The notes: generated from the sequence alone by a model not told the origin. 64,000 nucleotides of DNA from Steroidobacter sp. (GCA_025929585.1 JAICPY010000004.1:31830-95829); one strand, 5' to 3'. Counted from the stretch's first letter, positions 10,845 to 21,300 are shown. Made by a program: numbers and translations.

Positions 10845-12107
10845 TTATTCCGCCCGGCTTTGGCGGATGGTGCTCTGTTGCGTCAACAAGTTCAATGCGA
10901 TGCGCAACTCATAGTCATCCTGAAGCTTGCCGAATATTGGCGCACGCGAATCGGCAGCTTTGATCTCTTCTTCGCTGATGATGTGATCGGGCAAGATTCC
11001 TGTCTGGTGAATCGATGCGCCGGAAGGGGTGAAATAGCGTGAAGTCGTCAGTTTGATGGCCTGCCCATTCGACAAGGGCATGACGGTTTGAACCGAGCCT
11101 TTCCCGTAAGTTTTCTGCCCGACCAGCGTCGCGCGTTGATGATCGCGAAGCGCACCGGCGACGATCTCGGAAGCAGACGCGGAACCCGCATTCACTAACA
11201 CCGTCATTGGCGCCCCTTCGAGCATGTCACCGGCTTGGGCATCCATCTCGAACTTGGCGTCCGCGGCGCGTCCGATCGCGCTGACAATCACACCATCATC
11301 TAGAAAGATATCGGAGACCCCGACCGCGGCTTCAAGTACTCCGCCCGGATTGTTGCGCAGATCGAGCACGAAACCTGTGAGCGGAGCGCCGTTCTCTTTC
11401 TTGAGTGCGCTCAGCGCACGCTCGACATCGCGCGTGGTCGTCTCGCTGAAGTGCGAGATGCGTACGTATCCCAATCCCGGTTCCAGTAACGCGCTGCGCA
11501 CGCTATGCACTTGGACGCTCGCGCGCTCGAGCACGAATTCTAAAGGCTCGACCGTCTTGTCCCGCGTTATCGTAATCTTGACCTCGGTACCGCTCTCTCC
11601 GCGCATCCGATCGATGGTGTCATTCAGGTTCTCGGTATCGACCGGCACATCGTCCACAGCAACGATCATGTCCCCAGCGAGCACACCTGCCTGCGCGGCT
11701 GGCGAATCTTCGATCGCGTTGACGACGTTGACCGCGCCTTTCTCCAGCGTGACCTCTATGCCGACGCCCGAGTACTCACCTGAAGTGCTGATACGGACTT
11801 CATTGAATTGCTCTCGATCGAGATAGGCGGAATGCGGATCGAGATCGGCCATCATTCCGCGAATGGCAGCTTCGATCAGCTCTTTGTCAGAAACATCCTC
11901 GACGTATTCCTTGCGAACGTGCTCGAGCACTTCCGCAAGCAAGCGTGCGTCCTGCCATGGCACGGTCGAGGCGCGCTCGACCTTAGGTGCTGGCTCTTCG
12001 ACGCTGCGCTCTGCCTTGACGGTGCGTCCAATCGAGATGCCAAAGCCGAGCACGACTCCCAGCATGAGAATCATGGTCAGGCGAAATAGAACTGGCATTC
12101 GTGACAT
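10845..12107 (-). CDS. ctpA: S41-family C-terminal processing peptidase
   Basis: PDZ (GVGIEVTLEKGAVNVVNAIEDSPAAQAGVLAGDMIV) plus NAGSASASEIVAGALRDHQRATLVGQKTYGKGSVQ; start placed at MSRMPVLF. Confidence 0.9.
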   Translation of the reverse strand: MSRMPVLFRLTMILMLGVVLGFGISIGRTVKAERSVEEPAPKVERASTVPWQDARLLAEVLEHVRKEYVEDVSDKELIEAAIRGMMADLDPHSAYLDREQFNEVRISTSGEYSGVGIEVTLEKGAVNVVNAIEDSPAAQAGVLAGDMIVAVDDVPVDTENLNDTIDRMRGESGTEVKITITRDKTVEPLEFVLERASVQVHSVRSALLEPGLGYVRISHFSETTTRDVERALSALKKENGAPLTGFVLDLRNNPGGVLEAAVGVSDIFLDDGVIVSAIGRAADAKFEMDAQAGDMLEGAPMTVLVNAGSASASEIVAGALRDHQRATLVGQKTYGKGSVQTVMPLSNGQAIKLTTSRYFTPSGASIHQTGILPDHIISEEEIKAADSRAPIFGKLQDDYELRIALNLLTQQSTIRQSRAE

Positions 12108-12208
12108 GTGAGCGGATGGCTGCAGTGATGTTCCGAGATCAGGATAGAGCAGGAAGGGTCTGGGTTGAATGCGGCGGTGGCTGCAGCAATTTGCTGACGA
12201 GAACCACG

Positions 12209-14470
12209 TCACATTCCGGCGAAGCGAGCCATGCGCGGCGAACCGGAACTTCGCGTGATGCCGGGCGCGCCTCGTAGCAACTCCTGCAACACGATCTCCA
12301 GTGGACGCGGCCGGCCAATCGCGAAGCCTTGACCATAGTCGACGCCCAGCTTGGTTACCGCAGTCATGATCGCTTCGCTCTCGACACATTCCGCCGTGGT
12401 GCGCAACTTCATTGCATGCGCTAGTTGAACGATCGCGGTCACCATTGCCTGCGAGCGAGAATTGCCCGCGAGATCGCGGACGAGCTCGCCGTCAATCTTC
12501 AAATCCGAGACCGACAGCGACTTCAGATAGGTCAGTGAAGATAGACCGCGCCCGAAATCATCGAGCGCAATGCTATGTCCCAAATCCTGCAGCCGACGGA
12601 TAAGCATCTCGGCGCGCACGATATTCGCAACCGCAGCCGTTTCGGTGATCTCGAACGACAACATCGCGGAAGGCAATGCGTACTCGCGCAGCTTCTCTTC
12701 CAAGAAGATCGGGAAATCTTCATCGCCCAGCGATTGCCCGGAGATGTTGATCGCGAAATGCGCACCGAGATTCTCCAACGCCGGAGCGGCGGAGGACAGA
12801 ATCTCCAGCGCGTACTGCACAACCCAGCGATCGATGTCGGAAGCAAGTTGATATCGTTCGGCGGCCGAAAGGAATTTGTCGGGCGCGACACTTTCCCCGG
12901 CAGGATCGATCATACGCAGCAACAGCTCGAAGCGACGGGGCGGACCCTTACTGTTCAGCTGCGCAATGGGCTGCGCTTCCATACGGAAACGATCATTCGC
13001 GATGGCTTCGCGCAAGTTGCCGACGATCGTCACGTCTTCGTACCTGCGCACGATACTGCGATCCGCGTCCTGATAAGACTCTACCCGGCCGCGGCCACGA
13101 TCTTTCGCGGCTTTGCATGCGATCTCGGCAGCGGCAAGCGCGTGCGAGAGCGGAAGCTTTGTGCTCGGAACCGCAGCGACGCCAACACTCATGGACAACT
13201 CAATTTCCTTACCATCGTGTTTCATCATGGCTTTCGCCACATCCCGGCACAGACCTTCCATGAAAGAGTGCGCCGTCTGCAGCGAAGTTTGAGGAAAGAA
13301 GAGCGCGAAGCGATCGCCCGATATTCTCGCGGCAACGACATTAGGCGGCAGGTGCGTTCGCAGCGCATCTGCAGCGCGATGAATCACTTCATCGCCGACA
13401 TGCATCCCATGATTCTCGTTGACGACGTGCAGCCTATCTAGGTCGGCATAAGCCACGCAGTGGTGCGCTTCTGTGCCAAACGTCGCCAGAGTGGCAAGCG
13501 CCCGGTGCTCGAACGCCGGACGCGTCAGCAAACCCGTAGAAGGGTCATAAGCATTCTGTAGCACATACGCAATGCGGCGGGTCATCAGCTCGAGGATGCG
13601 CACTTGGCGCAGATCGAAGTCCGGGCCATCGACGTGCTTGGCAAGCATGAGCAGACCGGCGACATGATGACCGCCATGACGAACCGGACATGCGAGGATT
13701 TTGTAGGGCAGAGCGCCTAGAGGACTATTCGGTGGAGCCTTGTTCAGTAGCAGCGTGCGGCGCTGAACCTGAGCCCATGCAAACAAATTGCGCTGGGTCT
13801 TTTCGAGCAGCTCGCTGTTGACGGAGCGAGCCTTGCCTTCGAGCTCTGCCAAATGCGCCAGGGCGATCTTCTTGTCCGGGACTATCAATGCGCCGTATGC
13901 GCATTCCAGATGCGTGACGCAATTTCGTACCAGCATCTTAAAGTCGTCACTATCGCTCTCATCCGCTGCGCCGCTGGCATCGAGCAGTAGAGCCAGGTCG
14001 CCATCTCGCAAGGAGATGTCTTTGCGCAGATCACCGATGTTGTATTGGTTGATCAGCTCACGGCTGAGAACTTGAAGCGCAGGGCGCAGCAAGCCTTGCA
14101 TGAAAGAGAACGGGCGAGCACCACTGGAACCATCCTGCGAGGACACCGCGAGCGCACCCAGCAACTGTGAGCCGTCACGCAAGATGAAAACGTACGAGGT
14201 ATCTCCGCCGTCCCACGATCGCGCAAAGCCGTCTCGCTCTTCGGGATCGCACTGATCGTGGCGGGCCAGATTCAAAGCTTCTTCGACCAGTTGCGATAGA
14301 TCGTGTCCGTCGTAGCCATCGGACAACCACATCGGCATGCTCATGCGATCGTAGATCGCAATGCACACGGCACGGGGCATTAGCATCTTGACGAGCTGTC
14401 CGTACGGATCGAGCGAAGTCGAGAAGCTTTCCGCCTCTAGCGAATCTTCCTCGTGGAGTGTGCTCGACAT
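12209..14470 (-). CDS. GGDEF-EAL protein with degenerate GGDEF (SGDRF) and GAF-like N-terminus
   Basis: DPSTGLLTRPAFEHRALA...ARISGDRFALFF; FELLLRM; DDFGRGLSSLTYLKSL; ECVESEAIMTAVTKLGVDYGQGF. Confidence 0.85.
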   Translation of the reverse strand: MSSTLHEEDSLEAESFSTSLDPYGQLVKMLMPRAVCIAIYDRMSMPMWLSDGYDGHDLSQLVEEALNLARHDQCDPEERDGFARSWDGGDTSYVFILRDGSQLLGALAVSSQDGSSGARPFSFMQGLLRPALQVLSRELINQYNIGDLRKDISLRDGDLALLLDASGAADESDSDDFKMLVRNCVTHLECAYGALIVPDKKIALAHLAELEGKARSVNSELLEKTQRNLFAWAQVQRRTLLLNKAPPNSPLGALPYKILACPVRHGGHHVAGLLMLAKHVDGPDFDLRQVRILELMTRRIAYVLQNAYDPSTGLLTRPAFEHRALATLATFGTEAHHCVAYADLDRLHVVNENHGMHVGDEVIHRAADALRTHLPPNVVAARISGDRFALFFPQTSLQTAHSFMEGLCRDVAKAMMKHDGKEIELSMSVGVAAVPSTKLPLSHALAAAEIACKAAKDRGRGRVESYQDADRSIVRRYEDVTIVGNLREAIANDRFRMEAQPIAQLNSKGPPRRFELLLRMIDPAGESVAPDKFLSAAERYQLASDIDRWVVQYALEILSSAAPALENLGAHFAINISGQSLGDEDFPIFLEEKLREYALPSAMLSFEITETAAVANIVRAEMLIRRLQDLGHSIALDDFGRGLSSLTYLKSLSVSDLKIDGELVRDLAGNSRSQAMVTAIVQLAHAMKLRTTAECVESEAIMTAVTKLGVDYGQGFAIGRPRPLEIVLQELLRGAPGITRSSGSPRMARFAGM

Positions 14471-14708
14471 GTCTTTTAAGGAGCCCGATGACGGGCCCTT
14501 GATCCCCTATTGATGCGCTGGATCATCAGCCCATCAGGGCTCGGCTTCTTTGAAGTCCGCCGCACTTTTCGCAGCCCATGCGCGGCTTTACGTGCATTGA
14601 CACTTCGATTGCCGATGCGTCTCTCATCGCATCGCGCCCGGAACGAACTCGGATCCCGGAATTCAGTTTTCCTGATGGAATCCCTTAGCGGTGCTTGAGG
14701 GAATCCGA

Positions 14709-15866
14709 TTAGCGCCGCATCAGCCAGGTAGCCGGGTCTAAGGCCTTGCGCCCGTTGCGAATTTCCAGGTACAGGCCGGGTTTTCCTACGCCGGCTGCAT
14801 CGCCGACTGCAGACAAGACGTCGCCAGGTGCAACCCGATCCCCGACGCGGCGATAGAGTTGCTCATTATTGCCGTACAGGCTCATGTAGCCGCCCCCGTG
14901 GTCTAGTACCAACAAAAGGCCTAGGCCCGGCAGCCAGTCCGCATAGACGACTCTGCCGTGATAAGGCGCCCGTACCTGTGTCCCTCGTTCCGCTCCGATG
15001 ACCAACCCTTGCCACTTCAAGGGACCGCCTGCGCGCTGCTGCCCGAACCGGGCGAGCAAAGAGCCTTTTACCGGCCAAGGCAGTTTTCCCTTCACACGTT
15101 GAAAGGGCTGCTCGGCCAGCTCTGGAAATTCCTCGATTGCGCGACGCAATTCTTCGACCAGTTTTTCGAGCGAGCGTGCATCGCGCTGCAGCTTTGCTAG
15201 CTGCTCGCTGCGACTCTTGAGCTTTGATTGCACTTGCGCAAGCGTTTGCGCTCGACGCTGGCGCGCTCCGGCGAGTGACTTGACGTTCTGCTCGCTTTCT
15301 TCTTCGAGCACTCGTAAACGGCTTGCTTCAGCGGAAATATTCTCGTTGAGCAGATCCAAGTGCTCGAGCTCATCAGAGATACGCTCGATGCGCTCGGCTC
15401 GTGCCCGGCCGAAGTATCCGTAGTAGGCCATCATGCGTCCGAGGCGGGCCGGATCTTGCTGATTCAGCAAAAGCTTCAATTGCTCTTGGCGGCCATTCAT
15501 ATAGGCGGTGGCGAGCTCCGCGCTCAGTGCACCTCGCTGCGCTTCGATCTTGCGTCGAGTGTCGGCCTGCTCTTGTTTCAGCTCTGCGAGGCGGCGTTCG
15601 GCCGCAATGCGTTGCGAACGCACCGATGCGAGTTGCTCCCGCGCGCTTTGCACGGCCAACTCCGCCGATTTCAGTTGAGTTGCAAGCGCGTCTCGCCGCT
15701 CGGCATCCGCATGTATGGCTTTGCGGATAGACTCGATCCGTCCCCTGACTTGCTTGAGCTCGGCTTCCTTGCTATCCACGCCCGCCGCGTAGGCTTGAAA
15801 ACCCAGCAGGGGCAGCAACACTAAGGCCCAAAGGGCTGAACAGACCCCGGCTTTACGTCGGATCAT
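14709..15866 (-). CDS. envC: Murein hydrolase activator EnvC (coiled coil plus degenerate LytM)
   Basis: Long coiled coil; LPWPVKGSLLARFG...LDHGGGYMSLYGNNEQLYRRVGDRVAPGDVLSAVG. Confidence 0.87.
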   Translation of the reverse strand: MIRRKAGVCSALWALVLLPLLGFQAYAAGVDSKEAELKQVRGRIESIRKAIHADAERRDALATQLKSAELAVQSAREQLASVRSQRIAAERRLAELKQEQADTRRKIEAQRGALSAELATAYMNGRQEQLKLLLNQQDPARLGRMMAYYGYFGRARAERIERISDELEHLDLLNENISAEASRLRVLEEESEQNVKSLAGARQRRAQTLAQVQSKLKSRSEQLAKLQRDARSLEKLVEELRRAIEEFPELAEQPFQRVKGKLPWPVKGSLLARFGQQRAGGPLKWQGLVIGAERGTQVRAPYHGRVVYADWLPGLGLLLVLDHGGGYMSLYGNNEQLYRRVGDRVAPGDVLSAVGDAAGVGKPGLYLEIRNGRKALDPATWLMRR

Positions 15867-16035
15867 CGATGCTCATCCGCTCGGTATCCTCGCGAAGCCC
15901 GGCTGTGAGGACTTCAGCCGCTGCTATACTCTGCGGCCATTTTTGCAGGCCTTGATTCGATCCCATGGGGTGTTTACGAGCTCCTCGGCGGTCGCTGATG
16001 AATTATTGCCGCGCTTTTCTCATCAAGACACATAA

Positions 16036-16476
16036 ATGAATCGTCTGCTCGAGTACACCGCAAATCACCCCTACCTGGTCGCTGCCGCAGCGATCCTGTT
16101 CATTCTTACCATCATCGTCGAGTTCCGCCAGCGTGCCCGTGGTGGAAGCGTGATCGGGCCTAACGATGCGGTACGCCTCGCGAACAGCGGGGCTGCGATC
16201 CTGGATATCCGTCCACCTGCGGAGTATCAGGCGGGTCACATCATCGATGCCCGCAACGTGCCGGCCGCTGAGATCGCCTCCCGCGCCGAATCGTTGAAGA
16301 AATACAAAGAGAAGCCCGTGCTCGTCTATTGCGACAACGGCTTTGCGTCCGCTGCTGCCGCTCGTGCGTTGAAAGGATTGGGATTCACCAAAGTGGTTAC
16401 CCTGAGCGGCGGATTACAGAGCTGGCGGCAGGAGAATTTGCCGCTGGTCAAAGGCGAGGCAAAGAAGGGCAAGTGA
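16036..16476 (+). CDS. Membrane-anchored rhodanese-like protein
   Basis: N-terminal TM; AILDIRPPAEYQAGHIIDARNVP; VYCDNGFASAAAARALKGLGF. Confidence 0.88.
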   Translation: MNRLLEYTANHPYLVAAAAILFILTIIVEFRQRARGGSVIGPNDAVRLANSGAAILDIRPPAEYQAGHIIDARNVPAAEIASRAESLKKYKEKPVLVYCDNGFASAAAARALKGLGFTKVVTLSGGLQSWRQENLPLVKGEAKKGK

Positions 16477-16748
16477 TGAATGGCTCACCGGAAATCCTCA
16501 TGTACTCCACCACCTGGTGCGGGTATTGTCAGCGCGCGCGAGGACTCTTGGAGCGCAAGGGCGTCGACATTCGAGAGATCAAAGTTGACGAAGATCCCTC
16601 ACAGCGCCAAGTGATGATGGAAAAGAGCGGCGGGCGGCGCACCGTGCCGCAGATCTTCATCGGTGAGCGCCATGTGGGCGGCTACGATGATTTGGCCGCT
16701 CTCGAACGAGCGGGGGAACTTGATAAGCTGCTCGCGAAAACCAGCTAA
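16476..16748 (+). CDS. grxC: Glutaredoxin 3
   Basis: MYSTTWCGYCQRARGLLERKGV; TVPQIFIGERHVGGYDDL. Confidence 0.9.
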   Translation: MNGSPEILMYSTTWCGYCQRARGLLERKGVDIREIKVDEDPSQRQVMMEKSGGRRTVPQIFIGERHVGGYDDLAALERAGELDKLLAKTS

Positions 16749-16848
16749 CGGCGGCAGCTAGTACTATTCGGCGGCGGTTGTCAGTCGTGGGCGATCGTCA
16801 ATTCCGTTCCAACAACTACGCGACGAACGCGACAGAGGATTTACGACA

Positions 16849-17349
16849 ATGGTTGATGAAGTACCCGCTGCAAACGGCCAGGCCGCCGATCCGAATGCGC
16901 CGCAGTTTGCACCTCAGGCCGTGTATCTGAAGGATGTGTCCTTCGAAGCACCAGCCGGCCCACGCGTGGCTCCCAATACGGGCAATCCCACGATCAATCT
17001 GAACCTGAACACTTCGGTCAACGATCTCGGTGGAGAGCTCAAAGAGGTCGTGCTCACGGTTCGCGTCGAGGCTCAAGCTGCTGAAAAAACCGTGTGGCTG
17101 ATCGAGCTGCAGCAGGCGGGCGCCTTCGGTATGCGAAACGTTCCTCAACAAGACCTACAACGTCTCGTCGGGATTTTCTGCCCGAATTACTTGTTGCCCT
17201 ATGCACGCCAGGTAATCTCGGATCTGCTGACGAAGGGCGGCTTTCCTCCGTTTCTGCTTCCGCCGGTGAACTTCGAACAATTGTTCGTGCAAGCGGCCAT
17301 GCGCGCGCAGCAGCAGCAAGCGCAGGCATCGACCTCGCCTGCCAATTGA
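16849..17349 (+). CDS. secB: Protein-export chaperone SecB
   Basis: VYLKDVSFEAPAGP; NYLLPYARQVISDLLTKGGFPPFLLPPVNFEQLF. Confidence 0.95.
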   Translation: MVDEVPAANGQAADPNAPQFAPQAVYLKDVSFEAPAGPRVAPNTGNPTINLNLNTSVNDLGGELKEVVLTVRVEAQAAEKTVWLIELQQAGAFGMRNVPQQDLQRLVGIFCPNYLLPYARQVISDLLTKGGFPPFLLPPVNFEQLFVQAAMRAQQQQAQASTSPAN

Positions 17350-17355
17350 CGCGTT

Positions 17356-18384
17356 ATGGGCGATGCGTCTGGGGATCACACGTCCGCTAGGCAAGTCGCT
17401 GTGCTGGGGGCCGGTTCTTGGGGAACGGCCCTCGCCATCCAACTCGCGCGTACGTCGCGTCGCACGCTCTTGTGGGGCCGTGACCAAGCGCATTTAGAAC
17501 AACTGAAAGCGCGCCGCTGTAACGAGCGTTATCTTCCGAGTGCGGCGTTTCCAGATGCCCTAGATATCGAGGCGGATTTGGCTCGCGCGGTACGCGCCAG
17601 CGATATCGTTCTGGTGGCCGTACCGAGCCACGCTCTGCGCGGGACGCTCGAATCCCTCGCGGCTCACCTTCCTGCTAAGGCACGAGTGGCATGGGCGACA
17701 AAGGGATTTGAGCTCTCGACAGGATTACTTCCGCACGAGGTCGCTAGAGCTGTACTCGGCGAGAGCGTGTCCCTCGCCGTCATCTCCGGACCCACGTTCG
17801 CGATGGAAGTCGGTGCGGGCTTGCCGACCGCAATGACGGTTGCATCGAGCGATGAGGTCTTCGCAAAGGAACTCGCCGAAAGCTTATCCGCACACAACTT
17901 CCGCGCTTACACCTCGAGCGATATCGTTGGTGTGGAAGTTGGTGGTGCGACCAAGAACGTGCTGGCTATCGGCGCCGGTATTTCGGATGGACTTGGCTTT
18001 GGAGCGAACACGCGGATTGCGCTCATCACTCGCGGGCTGGTTGAGATGACGAGGCTCGGCTGCGCGCTTGGATCTCGCAAGGAAACGTTCATGGGGCTTG
18101 CGGGTCTTGGCGACCTGGTACTCACGTGTACCGACAATCAATCACGCAATCGAAGGTTTGGATTGAGCCTTGCTTCGGGCGACAATATCGAAGCTGCGCA
18201 ACGCTCCATAGGTCAAGTGGTGGAGGGCGTGCCGGCCGCGCGCGCAGTGCGAGAAGTTGCTCAACGAGTGGGGGTCGAGATGCCGATCTCGGAGCAGATC
18301 TATCGCATCATCTACGAGCAAGTATCGCCTAAGGACGCCGTCAAGGAACTGATGACTCGCGCACTGAAGCCCGAAGACGCTTAA
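17356..18384 (+). CDS. gpsA: Glycerol-3-phosphate dehydrogenase [NAD(P)+]
   Basis: VLGAGSWGTALAIQLA; SGPTFAMEVGAGLPTAMTVAS; GLGDLVLTCTDNQSRNRRFG. Confidence 0.94.
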   Translation: MGDASGDHTSARQVAVLGAGSWGTALAIQLARTSRRTLLWGRDQAHLEQLKARRCNERYLPSAAFPDALDIEADLARAVRASDIVLVAVPSHALRGTLESLAAHLPAKARVAWATKGFELSTGLLPHEVARAVLGESVSLAVISGPTFAMEVGAGLPTAMTVASSDEVFAKELAESLSAHNFRAYTSSDIVGVEVGGATKNVLAIGAGISDGLGFGANTRIALITRGLVEMTRLGCALGSRKETFMGLAGLGDLVLTCTDNQSRNRRFGLSLASGDNIEAAQRSIGQVVEGVPAARAVREVAQRVGVEMPISEQIYRIIYEQVSPKDAVKELMTRALKPEDA

Positions 18385-18392
18385 CGCAACAA

Positions 18393-18854
18393 CTAGGCTT
18401 CGAGAAACCCGAGTTGTCGCCATGCCTCATAAACGAGGACGGCAGCAGCGTTGGAAAGATTCAAACTGCGATTGCCTTCGCGCATGGGAATACGGAGTCG
18501 CTGCGCGAGCGGACAATCTTCGATGATCTGCGTGGGCAACCCGCGCGTTTCGGGCCCAAAAACAAAAGTGTCTGCTTTGACAAACCGCACTGAGTCGTAG
18601 CGCACCGATCCTTTCGTCGAGACCGCGAACCAGCGAGGAGAACCGAGCGATGTGAGGCATTCCTGCAGCGAGCCCCAGGCATGCACATTCGCGAGTAACG
18701 CGTAATCCATTCCGGCTCGGCGCACAGCCTTCTCGCCGATATCGAAGCCGAGCGGCCGTATCAGATGCAGGTGCGATCCGGTGTTGGCGCACAATCGAAT
18801 GATATTGCCGGTATTGGGGGGAATCTCCGGCTGATACAGGACGACGTTGAACAT
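18393..18854 (-). CDS. trmL: tRNA (cytidine/uridine-2'-O)-methyltransferase, SPOUT family
   Basis: MFNVVLYQPEIPPNTGNIIRLCANTGSHLHLIRPLGF; FGPETRGLP; IPMREGNRSLNLSNAAAVLVYEAWRQ. Confidence 0.92.
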   Translation of the reverse strand: MFNVVLYQPEIPPNTGNIIRLCANTGSHLHLIRPLGFDIGEKAVRRAGMDYALLANVHAWGSLQECLTSLGSPRWFAVSTKGSVRYDSVRFVKADTFVFGPETRGLPTQIIEDCPLAQRLRIPMREGNRSLNLSNAAAVLVYEAWRQLGFLEA

Positions 18855-18949
18855 GATTAAGGGAAGGTCGGCTTTCAAGGGCTCCAGCGCAAACGAGGCA
18901 GCTTGGGCTAAACTACATTCTCACTGAAGACCGAGCTGCTCGCGCGTCC

Positions 18950-19900
18950 ATGTTGTCACTCGCATTTTGTGGCCTGAAGTTCGATTCGCCCATCGTGCTG
19001 CTATCAGGCTGTGTCGGGTTCGGCGAAGAATACACTCGCGTCGAAGGCTTCTCGAACAAGGACGCAGGCGCGATCGTGCTCAAAGGCACTACCCGTGAGC
19101 CGCGGCTGGGCAATCCACCACATCGCGTTTACGAAACCCCGATGGGCATGCTGAATGCGATCGGTCTGCAGAACCCTGGCGTCGAGCAGGTCGTTACGAG
19201 AATCTTGCCGACGCTCGACTTTAGCGAAACACGCTTCATCGCGAATGTTTGTGGCTCCACTATCGAAGACTACGTCGAGGTCACGCGCCGTTTCGATGAT
19301 TCACCGATCGACGCGATCGAGATCAACATCTCCTGCCCTAACATCAAGGAAGGCGGAGTTCAGTTCGGTAACTACCCTGAAATGTCGGCGCGAGTGGTTG
19401 CAGCTTGCCGTGCGGTAACCAAGAAGCCGCTGATTACCAAACTTTCGCCGAATCAAACCGACATTCGCGAGAACGCGCGTTATTGCATCGAAGCGGGAAG
19501 CGATGCTTTGGCCGTCATCAACACCGTGATGGGCATGGCGATCGATATCCATGCTCGACGTCCGGTAATAGGCAATGTGCAGGGCGGCTTGTCAGGGCCC
19601 GCAATCAAACCGATTGCATTGCTGAAAGTACATCAGGTCTATGAAGTCGCGAGCCGTCATAACGTCCCTATCATCGGACAGGGAGGGATTTGTTCTGCGC
19701 AGGATGCTCTGGAATTCTTGATAGCAGGTGCATCCGCCGTCGGGGTGGGCACTGCGTTGTTTTACGATCCTCTGGTCTGCAAGAAGATCAACGATGGGAT
19801 CGCGGCGTACTTACAGCGCCACAAACTGGGCTCCGTGGCCGACCTCGTCGGGACATCGAGCTCCCATTCGACGCTCGCACAGCGTTCGCAAGCCTGCTAA
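18950..19900 (+). CDS. pyrD: Dihydroorotate dehydrogenase, class 1-like
   Basis: NIGLQNPG-type motif (NAIGLQNPGVEQ), EINISCPNIKEGG, GGLSGPAIKPIAL, GQGGICSAQDALEFLIAGASAVGVGTALF. Confidence 0.85.
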   Translation: MLSLAFCGLKFDSPIVLLSGCVGFGEEYTRVEGFSNKDAGAIVLKGTTREPRLGNPPHRVYETPMGMLNAIGLQNPGVEQVVTRILPTLDFSETRFIANVCGSTIEDYVEVTRRFDDSPIDAIEINISCPNIKEGGVQFGNYPEMSARVVAACRAVTKKPLITKLSPNQTDIRENARYCIEAGSDALAVINTVMGMAIDIHARRPVIGNVQGGLSGPAIKPIALLKVHQVYEVASRHNVPIIGQGGICSAQDALEFLIAGASAVGVGTALFYDPLVCKKINDGIAAYLQRHKLGSVADLVGTSSSHSTLAQRSQAC

Positions 19901-19902
19901 CG

Positions 19903-21300
19903 CTATTCGTCATCCATCGCAAGCTCTTTAAGCTTGCGGGTGAGCGTATTTCGGCCCCACCCGAGCAATCGCGCTGCTTCTTGGCGACCACCTTCCGCCT
20001 TACGAAGTGCAGCTCGAATCAATGTACGCTCGAACTCCGGCATCGCATCGTCCAGTAGCGGCGTTTCACCCGCGTTCAAACGCTTCTCGGCCCAACTGCT
20101 CAGCTGTCGCGTCCACTCGTCTTGAAGGATCGATGGACTAGGCAACCCGCCGAGATCGACTGGAATGTCTTCGGCCTTGATCTCGCGTCCGGGGGCGGTC
20201 ACCGTCAAACGGCGGCAGGCATTGACCAGCTGACGCACGTTGCCGGGCCAATCGAAGTTCGCAAGCGCCGCCGCCGCTTCAGGCGTCATAGTCTTCGCCT
20301 CAACGCCAAGCTCGACCGCAGCGGCTCCGAGGTAATGTATCAAGAGTTCGGGTATGTCTTCGCGTCGGGAGCGCAGCGGCGGTACTTCGATTCGGATCAC
20401 GTTCAAGCGATGAAGCAGATCTTCGCGGAAGAGACTCTGCTTCACTCGCTCTTCGAGATCTTGATGCGTCGCTGCGATCACGCGCACATCGACTCGAACT
20501 GGAACCTGGCCACCGACGCGATAGAATTCGCCCTCCGCGAGCACACGTAATAACCGTGTCTGTAGTTGCGGCGACATGTCGCCGATTTCATCGAGAAACA
20601 ACGTACCGCCATCAGCTTGCTCGAAGCGTCCTCGGCGTAGAGCGTCGGCTCCGGTGAAAGATCCCTTCTCGTGGCCGAACAACTCCGACTCGAGTAGATC
20701 TGCGGTGAAGGCAGAGGTATTCAGCGCGATGAACGCTTTGCTTGCTCGGGGGCTATGCCGATGGAGGGCTCGAGCGACGAGCTCTTTTCCCGTGCCGGAT
20801 TCACCTGTGATCAGCACAGTCATACTGGATCGCGACAGGCGTCCGATGGCACGGAAAACCTCTTGCATCGCGGGCGCGTGCCCGAGCATCTCAGGAATCC
20901 GCCGAGCCTCACTCGTTGTTTCCTCAACGCGCACACTTTGTTGTGCGGCGCGTCTCACCAAGTCGACGGCTTGATCGATATCGAAGGGCTTCGGCAGATA
21001 CTCGAAAGCGCCGCCCTGATAGGCCGCAACTGCGCTATCAAGATCGGAGTGCGCAGTCATCACTATGACTGGAAGCTCCGGTTGACTGACGCGAATATCA
21101 GTCAATAGTTCGAGACCACTGCGTCCTGGCATGCGAACGTCGGTGATCAAAACATCGGGGCGATCGCGGCGTAATGCGGCCAGCGCGGTATCTGCGTGAT
21201 CGAAGGCAGTAGGAACCATGCCTCCCTGGCGCAGCGCTTTCTCAAGGACCCACCGAATTGAGGCGTCGTCATCGACGAGCCAGACGTTAAGAGGCTTCAC
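19903..21300 (-). CDS. ntrC: Nitrogen regulator NtrC (sigma-54 dependent)
   Basis: Receiver domain, GESGTGKELVARALH, GAFTGA-type loop KGSFTGADALRRGRFEQADGGTLFLDEIG, Fis-like C-terminus. Confidence 0.94.
   Translation of the reverse strand: MKPLNVWLVDDDASIRWVLEKALRQGGMVPTAFDHADTALAALRRDRPDVLITDVRMPGRSGLELLTDIRVSQPELPVIVMTAHSDLDSAVAAYQGGAFEYLPKPFDIDQAVDLVRRAAQQSVRVEETTSEARRIPEMLGHAPAMQEVFRAIGRLSRSSMTVLITGESGTGKELVARALHRHSPRASKAFIALNTSAFTADLLESELFGHEKGSFTGADALRRGRFEQADGGTLFLDEIGDMSPQLQTRLLRVLAEGEFYRVGGQVPVRVDVRVIAATHQDLEERVKQSLFREDLLHRLNVIRIEVPPLRSRREDIPELLIHYLGAAAVELGVEAKTMTPEAAAALANFDWPGNVRQLVNACRRLTVTAPGREIKAEDIPVDLGGLPSPSILQDEWTRQLSSWAEKRLNAGETPLLDDAMPEFERTLIRAALRKAEGGRQEAARLLGWGRNTLTRKLKELAMDDE

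Noticed and set aside
12575-13441. 288-aa + strand ORF antisense to the GGDEF-EAL gene
   Set aside because: Opposite-strand shadow ORF without recognisable domain; the minus-strand gene has clear motifs.
14470-14708. Small + strand ORF 14510-14698 between the GGDEF-EAL gene and envC
   Set aside because: No ribosome-binding site or protein-like features; likely an intergenic frame.
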